DNA from: Rhypophila decipiens | Taxonomy: Eukaryota; Ascomycota; Sordariomycetes; Sordariales; Naviculisporaceae | Reading direction: 5' to 3' | Length of the DNA: 28,339 nucleotides | Assembly (NCBI GenBank): GCA_033297075.1 | Contig: MU858334.1 | Span: 1-28,339 of the forward strand | Shown: positions 20,742 to 28,339 of the stretch, in pieces | How positions within the stretch are numbered: the first letter of the stretch is position 1 | Layout of the letters: every line of letters starts with the position of its first letter | Translations under genes and position numbers: made by a program | The notes under the pieces: model-generated | Seen by the model: the letters and a program-made list of their open reading frames with translations, nothing else | What the model was told of the DNA's origin: nothing | Databases searched by the model: none

Positions 20742-23700
20742 ATGGCGGGTCCATCCTCCTCCTCCTCCGCCTCGGGCAAGAAGAATCCCCCGTCGGAAAA
20801 GAAACAGGCTTCTCTTACTAGTTTCTTTACCCCACGAACTATCAATGGCCTGAGCCAGAGATCTTCACAGCAGGGCCCTAGCAGCTCACCGACCTTGAGA
20901 TCGGGCAAGGATGATACCGCTGCCGTCGCGGATTCCACATCGGACTCTTCCACCGCGAGGAAACGGCCACTTCAGGAGAACTCGGCCAGTGGGAATGATA
21001 GTCCCGGCCAGCTCCCCAAGCGTGTCAAGTCTGGGACTTTCCAGTCGGCCGTAGCTGCTGCAGAGTACGATGGCGCTGCCAAGGGCAAGGGCAAAGACAT
21101 TGCGCCTCAGCCTCCGAAATCCTCTGCGCCCTCGTCATCGTCGAGAACCGATAAATATGTCTTTGACGAAAACGCCACTGCGTCAACCTCGGTAGACAAG
21201 GAGCCAGAGGACGCCGCAGAAAAGAGAAGAAAGGAGGAACTACACAGAAAATTCGTCAAGAAACTTGGCCATCCTGACGCGCTGCGAGCTTTGTCGAGAC
21301 GAGATTTTGCGGCAGATTCAGAAGCTACGCCCGGTGCTGATGGTGAGGACGGTGAAGATGGCGAAGAGGATGAAGCGCCTGCCCCGGTTGCCAAAGGAAA
21401 GAAGAAGGGTGCCAAGACGGGCAAGCTGACTCCCATGGAGATTCAGTTCCTCGATATCAAGCGGAAGCATATGGATACGCTGTTGATTGTCGAAGTGGGC
21501 TACAAGTTCAAGTTCTTTGGCGAGGATGCGCGCATTGCTGCGAGAGAGCTGAGTATTGTTTGTATACCGGGCAAGTTTCGGTATGATGAGCGTAGGTTTT
21601 CCTTCCATTGACTTGTTCAGAAAATGCCAAGCTGACTTTCTCCTTTATAGACCCGTCAGAGGCCCATCTTGATCGATTCGCGTCGGCCAGTATACCGGTC
21701 CATCGATTGCCCGTCCACGCAAAGCGACTTGTTGCGGCCGGACACAAAGTCGGTGTTGTGCGTCAAGTCGAGACGGCAGCTCTCAAGAAAGTCGGCGACA
21801 ACAAGAGCGGGCCCTTTGTGCGCAAGCTCACCAATGTCTACACCAAGGGCACCTACGTAGACGAGATGGAGCTAGGCCAGCCTGGCGAGAATAATGCACC
21901 TTCAGGGGGCTACTTGCTTTGCATCACGGAGTCCCCGGCCAAGGGATCAGGAACAGACGAAAAGGTGGACGTTGGCATTATCGCGGTGCAGCCTGGAACT
22001 GGAGACATCATCTACGATTACTTCGAGGATAGTTTCATGAGACGTGAGGTTGAGACCCGGTTGCTCCACATCTCACCTTGTGAGTTTCTCATAGTTGGAG
22101 ATCTTACCAAGGCGACAGACAAGCTCGTTCAACACCTCTCGGGGAGCAGCTCGAATGTGTTTGGTGACAGGTCCCGCGTCGAGCGGGTTCCCAAGAGCAA
22201 GACCATGGCTGCCGAGGCCTATTCTCATGTCACGCAATTTTATGCCGGCAAGACCAAGGAAAACGACGAGCGGGCTGCTAGTCTGCTTGAAAAAGTGCTC
22301 AAACTCCCCGAGCATGTCACGACATGTCTGTCTGCCATGATCACTCACCTGACCGAGTATGGGCTCGAACATATATTCGACCTGACAAAATACTTTCAGT
22401 CGTTCAGCACACGTCAGCACATGTTGATCAACGGAACGACGCTGGAAAGCTTGGAAGTGTACAGGAATGCCACAGACCACTCGTCCAAGGGCAGTCTGGT
22501 GTGGGCCTTGGACAAGACCAAGACGCGCTTTGGGCAGAGACTGCTGAGAAAGTGGATTGGCCGTCCTTTGCTGGACAAGGGCCGGCTAGAGGAGCGAGTT
22601 TCTGCAGTCGAGGAGATTCTCGCGGGTCAGGCGACGATCAAGGTTGACAAGATTTTGGGCATGTTGAGCTCCATCAGGGCAGACCTGGAACGCAGCTTGA
22701 TCCGTATCTATTACGCCAAGTGCACTCGTCCAGAGCTCTTGTCAACTCTCCAGACCCTTCAGAAGATTGCCATGGAGTTTGCACGGGTGAAATCACCGGC
22801 AGACACGGGCTTCAAGTCGACCCTGATCAGCCAAGCCATTTGCTCGCTTCCCGCGATTGGGGGTATTGTGACCGGATATCTGGACAAGATAAACCCCGAG
22901 GCTGCTCGGAAGGACGATAAATACAACTTCTTTAGAGACGACGAAGAGACCGACGACATCACCAACCACAAACTTGGGATCGCGGCGGTGGAACAAGACC
23001 TGGACGCGCACCGCAAGGACGCGGCGGCCAAGCTATCCAAGAAGACGCCCGTAACCTACACCACCGTAGCGGGCATTGATTATCTCATCGAGGTGTCCAA
23101 TACCGATCTCAAGCACGTCCCAGCTTCATGGGCCAAGATAAGCGGCACCAAGAAGCTCTCGCGCTTCCACACACCCGAGGTCATCCGCTTGATAAACGAG
23201 CGAGACCAACACAAGGAGGCATTGGCAGCGGCCTGCGACTCGGCCTTCACGGAGCTCCTCAAGTCCATTGCGGCCGAGTATCAACCTCTCCGCGATGCAA
23301 TCGCATCCCTAGCCACGCTAGACTGCCTGCAATCCCTGGCCCAGGTCGCCGCCATGCCGGGATACACCAAACCCACCTTCCTCCCGGATTCATCCCCCTC
23401 CTCCATCTCCATCACCGACGGCCGCCACCCCATCGCCGAACATACCCTTCCCAACGGCTACATCCCTTTCACCGCAACACTCGCCTCCCCCGCGCCTTTA
23501 GCCCACCTGATAACAGGCCCCAACATGGGCGGAAAATCCAGCTACGTCCGAGCAGTCGCCCTCCTCGTCCTCCTCGCCCAAATAGGCTCGTTTGTCCCCG
23601 CCTCGTCCATGTCTCTCACCCTGACCGACTCAATCCACACCCGCATGGGCGCGCGCGATAACCTCTTTGCAGGAGAGAGTACATTTATGGTTGAAGTTTC

Positions 23701-24283
23701 CGAAACCGCATCGATCCTCCGCTCCGCGACCCCCCGGTCGTTGGTCATTCTCGACGAACTCGGTCGTGGAACGAGCACCCACGACGGGGCAGCCATTGCC
23801 CATGCGGTCCTGGAACACGTCGTCCGCGAGACGAAATGTCTGACGCTTTTCATCACGCATTATCAGTCGCTTGCGCGTGTTGCGCTCGGATTGGGCGATG
23901 ACAGAGTTCGGTGTTTGCATATGCGCTTTGAGGCGACGAGACGGTCTGCTCCTTCTTCTTCGTCTTTGGATCAAGATGATGATAAGAGGGAGGATTATGA
24001 AGACGAGGAGATTACCTTTTTGTATGAACTCGCCGAGGGGGTTGCGCACCGGTCGTATGGGCTGAATGTAGCGCGTTTGGCGAGGATTCCGAAGAAGGTG
24101 ATTGATGTTGCTGCGAGAAAATCTCGTCTGTTGGAGGAGGAGGTTACGGCCAAGAGGTTGCAGGGGGCTGCCAGGTTGATGGTTGATGTTCTGGGGGGTA
24201 TGTATGTTGATGGCGCTAGTCAGGACCAGGACCAGGACCAGGACCAGCTGGATCACTTGATTTCTGCTATTGAGCAGTTGTGA
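20742..24283 (+). CDS. msh3: DNA mismatch repair protein MSH3
   Basis: With MSH2 it forms MutS-beta, which recognises insertion/deletion loops in nuclear DNA. Exons: 20742-21591 and 21651-24283; the 59-nt intron joins GAGC to AC at a conserved [12 protein letters not shown] site. The product is 1160 residues, usual for fungal MSH3. A Ser-rich N-terminus carries a PCNA-binding box, QASLTSFF (22-29). An acidic [10 protein letters not shown] run and a Lys-rich linker lead into the MutS mismatch-binding domain (from about 229, with [12 protein letters not shown]). Connector, lever and clamp domains follow. The ATPase has Walker [10 protein letters not shown] (905-913), Walker [13 protein letters not shown] (981-992) and [10 protein letters not shown]. 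The first ATG is chosen because the 42 bases upstream in frame contain no ATG. A CAGGAC hexanucleotide repeat encodes the C-terminal QD tract. MSH6 is excluded by the FFGEDA context and overall sequence. Confidence 0.96.
24221..24247 (+). repeat. (CAGGAC)4 coding repeat in MSH3
   Basis: Four CAGGAC units plus CAG encode QDQDQDQDQ (residues 1141-1149), close to the stop codon and past the ATPase domain. The unit length is a multiple of three, so copy-number change would not shift the frame. Confidence 0.95.
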
Positions 24284-24738
24284 GGCTTGGGATCTACTCT
24301 TGGGGGTAGGAAGCTGGCTCTGTTGGGTTGAGCTTCGTTAATGTTGGGTTCATGTTTCGGGTCAGCTTGCTACCTTAGCTACGTACCTGAGTTGGGTATG
24401 ATATTTGTGTAATTTATGGAGAAGGCTGTGACACGGGTACGGGAATTAGCAAAGGGAAAGGGAAAGGGAAAGAGATAAATCAAGGGACGGTCTATATGTC
24501 TCGATATGTACAATCACAGGTCAAGAAGGATGGTAGTATCCTACTAAATAATTACAGCATTACCTAACTAACTAACACTGAGAAACGGGTTAAGAATATT
24601 ATATACCTACCAACATATTGTAACCAGGTACCGGTATATGATAAGACAGGCAAGGAGATATAAAAGTATCTTTAGGAACGGAACTACAATATAAGACAAA
24701 GCAAAAATAAAATGGAAAGGATACAGTCGATGTGATGG
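24284..24738. other. MSH3 3' region, AT-rich
   Basis: No gene. It contains an (AAAGGG)3 run at 24451-24468 and becomes strongly AT- and TpA-rich towards 24740, like the stretch after the first tRNA-Gly. MSH3 transcription should end here. Confidence 0.5.
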
Positions 24739-24806
24739 GACGATATCATATCAGCTTTAAAGCACCATATATATATATTGGTGCTATAAAACTGACTGAT
24801 ATCGTC
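24739..24806. repeat. Imperfect 68-bp palindrome, MITE-like
   Basis: The left arm (24739-24767, starting GACGATATCA) and the reverse complement of the right arm (24779-24806, also starting GACGATATCA and ending TAGCACCA) are close matches of 28-29 bases with few differences. The loop is an 11-base TA run. It abuts the damaged tRNA-Gly. It could be a relic of a small transposon or of a repair event. Confidence 0.8.
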
Positions 24807-24824
24807 TGCGTCAGACGCAGACGA
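24802..24824. repeat. 23-bp near-perfect palindrome across the tRNA-Gly 3' end
   Basis: TCGTCTGCGTC (24802-24812) and GACGCAGACGA (24814-24824) are exact reverse complements around a single A. The palindrome overlaps both the right edge of the 68-bp palindrome and the extra bases inside the tRNA-Gly copy. Confidence 0.9.
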
Positions 24825-24889
24825 AGACGCGAATCGAACGCGGGGCCCATCGATGGCAACGATGGATTTTACCACTAAACCACTGACGC
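24807..24889 (-). pseudogene. tRNA-Gly(GCC) copy interrupted near its 3' end
   Basis: Starting at 24889 on the minus strand, the sequence equals the intact tRNA-Gly at 8265-8335 from the acceptor 5' strand through D-arm, GCC anticodon arm and T-loop to CGCG of the T-stem. There the single G of the intact gene is replaced by about 13 bases (24815-24827) before the 3' acceptor strand CTGACGC resumes. The result is about 83 nt instead of 71, and the last T-stem pair is lost. The 5' and 3' acceptor strands could still pair, with the extra bases bulging. A and B boxes are intact, so it may be transcribed, but a mature functional tRNA is unlikely. Confidence 0.85.
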
Positions 24890-25539
24890 TTTACGTTGGA
24901 AGTACGTACTTGTTGTGATTCGTTGAACGATTATGCTAAATATAGGCAAGGTTTTGTTGAGTCGAGCTGAGAAAGCACACTAACTTGACCATGCATAAGC
25001 CCTGCGTTTGGCCCAGATACGTCGATTCCGTATACTACAAATCCACAGATTCATTCATCTTATAGAAGACATGGCTGTTAAGCAACATGGTGTGTGCTTA
25101 TTTCGTTGTAGTTGGCGAAGAGAAAAAGCCAGGGGAGTTCTAACACGTAATCTCATGTCTCTGATGAAGATTCCACATCAACACCCGACCGACAGCTCTT
25201 GCGTACCGTACTCGATATATATACGACGCCGGCACACGCACAGGTTGGTGTTACATATTAGAAAAGGAACGACTTGCATGGTATACCGTAGGGCTGAGCA
25301 CACATACTTACTTGTCGGTAAGTGGGATAGGTTGGTCAGGTCGGTTTGACGGTTAGTGTATCAAGAGCTTGTCACCAAGCACTGGTTAAAGGAGAATGTT
25401 GACAACAAGAAAGAAACACTTTGGATAATGCATAAAGCACAACACTTTTAAAACTACTATCCTACACAATTCTTTACTCGGGAGTAAATCTCTATAAAGA
25501 GCCCTGCAACAGTACTCTGTCCAGTCTTCTTCTAGCGTC
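24890..25539. other. Intergenic between tRNA-Gly copy and NmrA-like gene
   Basis: No gene is seen. It is moderately AT-rich. The last hundred bases before 25540 would be the 3' untranslated region of the minus-strand gene. Confidence 0.5.
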
Positions 25540-27006
25540 CTACGCGGCCGTCCAAACAACCTCGACCGGTTTCACTACCGTCTCAACACCACTAGGCTGC
25601 CAGACATGCTTGACAGACTCGGCATACTCCCTAAACGTCTTTGGTGCCACCCCCGTGACGCTCAAGACGAGATCGTTCGTCCGGTTCTCCATGCCGTACT
25701 TGATGCCCGTGTCCAAGGCGCTCATCATGCTAGAATAGTCCTCGGGCATACCAAACGAGCGATGTCTTCTCTCGAGGTCGCCGCTGGTTAGGTCGACGTG
25801 GACAATCTTTTTGCCGAGCACGTCTGAGAGGGTGCTGGCGATCTGTAAACGGGGAGGGAATTAGTCTCTAAAGGACAGAGCAGGGCAGGGGGGCAAATGA
25901 GAAGAAGAACCTACATCATCATACGACAACAGCTCGGGACCGAGGACCAGAAACTCGGTATTTGGCGCAACAGGCATGGTGAGGGCCTGCACGGCTACGG
26001 CGGCGATATCGTCGGCCGAGATCCAGGGAATCTTGCCGTCCCCGGTGGCCGAGTAGATCTTGCCCTCGTCTCGGATCGACTGGACGTGGTTGTCCTGGAC
26101 GGCAAAGTTTTCTGTTTTTTTCGTCCAAGTGTCAGCCTTTCTCGCCCAATATTTGTTTTCTTTTCTTCTTCTTCTTCAATAGAACTCACGTTGAAACCAA
26201 CTAGGCCGTAAAACAGCCCACTCAATCTCCCCTCGACTCCCCAATTCCCTAAAATACCCATGCACCTTGCCCATAGCAGGACCCCCGGGCTCGATACAGC
26301 TCGCGCTCTGCAGCACAAACCTCTTCACCCCGCCCCCATCCCTTGCCTCCCCCTCTGTGCTGTCCTCAAACCCAGGGGCAGGCAATCGCCTCGCAAAATC
26401 GACAAAGTCCATCATCACACCCGCGGCATCCATCACCCCCGGCGGCGCAATCAGGTACACGCTCTGGATCTTCCACGCCTGCTTTTGCTCCTCCTCCCGT
26501 TGGGCCGAGTCCTGCGCCAGAGCTTCCCTCTCCGCCGCGGTCGTGCTGTACGGACTGGGCTGAGCGCGCGGGTCCGACTTTTCTTTTTCGAGCTGCTGTT
26601 TGGTCAGACTGGAAATATAATTGAATGGGTTACTCCAGGTAGAGCGGTCCAACCAGTCGAAATAGACGCGGTGGAGGTTTTCATTCTTTTCGGTCGAGTT
26701 GGCGCGTTTGTTGGGTTCGCTGTCACTGCTGGCAGAAGTAGAAGGGGAGGATTTGGCGCTTCGAGAGGCAATCACGACTGGATGGTGAGACGCTGCTAGC
26801 TGGGCGGCGATTCGGCTTCCTACGGTGCCTGTGCCGCCCAGGACGAGGATGGGGGATTTCACTTTGGTGGTGCTCGTGCTGGGGGCTGTGGTCGTGCTGG
26901 TGGTTATACGGGTTGTGGTGGTTGTGGTGGTTCCAGCTGCTGTGCCGTCTGGGGCAGCTGGGCCGGTTGTGTCCCTGTCGATGACGACTGATGGGTTGGC
27001 AGCCAT
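25540..27006 (-). CDS. NmrA/EasG-like NAD(P)-binding protein
   Basis: A probable NAD(P)H-dependent oxidoreductase or redox-sensing protein of the atypical short-chain dehydrogenase fold. Exons, in gene order: 27006-26190, 26111-25915, 25842-25540. The introns are 78 and 72 nt and the phases agree, giving 438 residues. ILVLGGTGTVGSRIA (53-67) is the dinucleotide-binding loop. The blocks SVYLIAPPGVMD, VKRFVLQSAS, MGKVHGYF and LRPSWFQQNF recall agroclavine/festuclavine dehydrogenases (EasG/FgaFS) of ergot alkaloid synthesis. Those proteins are about 290 residues; this one has an extra Thr-rich N-terminus of about 50 residues and a charged insert near 85-165. The YxxxK of classical dehydrogenases is not evident. 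No alkaloid genes are nearby, so the substrate is unknown. It converges with MSH3 and diverges from the partial gene at the right edge. Confidence 0.88.
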
Positions 27007-27718
27007 GTTGCTGTTGTTTTGGACGAGAATACTGTGAGGTTGCTCTTTTGAGATTCAAGAATAAAAACACTCTGTCGTTGTGGGAATATGAGATACTGAG
27101 AGAGCTGAGGAGAGGAGAGCTGTCGACCCAGATGCTTCAATATGGTGTAGAAAATAACTTATGGAGGGACTGAGAAATGATTCATGATCCGCTTGGTTCC
27201 TTTGTGAGATTATATCATTATTTGAGCCTCCCGTCAGGTGGGCACAGCAACGCGGAGGTAACGCAGATATGAAGTCATCATGATGAGGGGCAGTCTCACA
27301 CACTCCGGACTTACACAGCAGGGACCGACAGGGGATAGCTTGCGGAATCAACCAATCAGAGCTCTCAATTCACTGACAGAGTTTCCAGATGCGGCGAGCT
27401 CGGCACTTGGGGACATCAACGGCGTAACTCGGTGCAAAACTTGGGGAATCGTTTGTAAGATTCGCATATTGAACAGGTGAAAAAGACTGTTTATTGTAGG
27501 CGGATTCAATTATCTAATGCACAGAATTCGACAAGAAAAGTGGTCTTGTGAATCTTGACTTCTATAATAAGTAAGATGACCCGGGGATAAGGGAGTTAAG
27601 GCTGGATGCTTCAGTTCTAATCCCCGATCCAGACCGATTGATTCGGATGATCCGACATTAATACATTTTCACTTTCAACGACAAGCCTTGATAAGCAGTC
27701 TATTTGCAACCAACTAGC
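27007..27718 (-). promoter_or_regulatory. Upstream region of the NmrA-like gene
   Basis: No gene. On the minus strand the stretch next to 27006 is rich in C, T and A, like a fungal 5' leader. It forms the first part of a 1.06-kb divergent intergenic region shared with the gene at 28070. Confidence 0.45.
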
Positions 27719-27786
27719 ACATACGACCATAGGTACTGGAAAACTCGGCATCCCGTCCGCTCTGCCTTAGATAAGCCAGTAACCGC
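27719..27786 (+). pseudogene. 5S rRNA 5' fragment
   Basis: It starts ACATACGACCATAGGTACTGG and matches the 5S copy at 325-443 up to ATAAGCCAGTAACCGC, with small changes (GGCATCC for GGGATCC, CTGCCTT for CTCCCAT). It stops at about nucleotide 68 of 5S, so the 3' half with its helix I strand is absent. It is truncated and non-functional. Confidence 0.85.
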
Positions 27787-27797
27787 TTTATAAGACA

Positions 27798-27824
27798 GGG
27801 GAGAGCGGACGGGATCCCGAGTTT
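27798..27824 (-). pseudogene. Second, inverted 5S rRNA fragment
   Basis: On the minus strand this reads AAACTCGGGATCCCGTCCGC and then TCTCCCC, an internal piece of 5S rRNA. It matches the copy at 325-443 better than its immediate neighbour at 27741-27766, with which it forms an inverted repeat of about 26 bp around a 31-base spacer. Confidence 0.85.
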
Positions 27825-28069
27825 GCTCAAACCAACACGGAATTGACAGACCGGAAGTTCTCTACATCACATGATATCCGTATCCGCCTGCGACTTTGTT
27901 GGACTTTTGACTCCTGGGACAGAAACATACCCCGGGGTCCTGTCCGGAATTCACTGCATATCCCCACCAAAAACCGGCCATTTCTTGTTACAACCCCTGC
28001 CTGCCTTCATCCAGATCAAGTGCTCCCAGCCGCTTCCATCAAGGCTTCTATCAATCAACTATTCTCAGA

Positions 28070-28339
28070 ATGTCGCAGGTATTTCATTTTCTTTCACCCT
28101 GCCAACCAAGAGACAGGCGCTAACTGGAATTAGCCGATCGTATCAAACCAGTTACTTCTCTATTTCGCTGGCGATCTTTACACTGAGCAGGAAGGCCGGG
28201 TTTATTGGGAGAGTAATTTAGGAGTCATCAGATTCACAGCACCCAACTCTCAATCTGTTGAACGCTTTGAAAGTGATAATGAAGAGGGAGAGGCAGTTGT
28301 GAGCGGAACAAAGATCTTTGTACAATGCGCGAGGGTGAA
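28070..28339 (+). CDS. Unrecognised protein, N-terminal part (runs off window)
   Basis: An ATG at 28070, after a pyrimidine-rich leader, opens a three-codon exon (MSQ, 28070-28078). A 55-nt intron (28079-28133) with a GCTAAC branch point and a TAG acceptor follows. Exon 2 (28134 to the edge) is open for all 206 bases, reading PIVSNQLLLYFAGDLYTE and on through YWESNLGVIRF and SGTKIFVQCARV. The composition is like a soluble folded protein. I do not recognise the family. The donor GTATTT is acceptable. Supporting evidence is the open frame, leader and branch point; the gene is incomplete, so product length is unknown. It diverges from the NmrA-like gene. Confidence 0.6.

Noticed and set aside
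25540..27006. Part of an ergot alkaloid cluster
   Set aside because: Only sequence resemblance to EasG-type enzymes. No prenyltransferase, peptide synthetase or other cluster gene is in the window.

Overview
The window is nuclear DNA of a filamentous ascomycete, most likely a Sordariomycete. Short introns (about 55-80 nt) with GT...AG ends and CTRAC-type branch points, pyrimidine-rich leaders, dispersed Neurospora-like 5S rRNA sequences and isolated tRNA genes all point that way, as do the hexokinase, OST1 and MSH3 sequences. No bacterial, phage or CRISPR feature is visible. Species cannot be assigned from sequence alone.

Layout. 1-3192 is mostly non-coding, with a degenerate 5S rRNA copy (minus) and an intron-containing tRNA-Leu(CAA). 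3193-5572 (+) is hexokinase, five exons, with a second possible first exon inside its long first intron. 6271-7880 (+) is OST1/ribophorin I, three exons. 8265-8335 (+) is an intact tRNA-Gly(GCC). 8336-12480 is a 4.1 kb gene-poor stretch that begins AT-rich. 12481-14177 (-) is an MFS sugar transporter, three exons. 14178-20741 is a 6.5 kb stretch with no supportable gene, lying between two divergent genes. 20742-24283 (+) is MSH3, two exons. 24807-24889 (-) is a tRNA-Gly(GCC) copy broken near its 3' end and attached to a palindrome. 25540-27006 (-) is an NmrA/EasG-like NAD(P)-binding protein, three exons. 27719-27824 holds two 5S rRNA fragments in inverted orientation. 28070 to the edge (+) is the start of an unrecognised gene.

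How the genes relate. These are mainly housekeeping genes: sugar uptake and phosphorylation, N-glycosylation in the ER, and DNA mismatch repair. The transporter and hexokinase act on the same pathway but are 7 kb apart with other features between, so I do not call them a cluster. The NmrA-like gene has no secondary-metabolite neighbours here.

The points most worth a second look are the alternative hexokinase N-terminus, the palindromes next to both tRNA-Gly genes, the variant 5S rRNA fragments at both ends, three MCB-like cores upstream of MSH3, and the very long transporter-MSH3 intergenic region. I found no convincing new multi-gene system.
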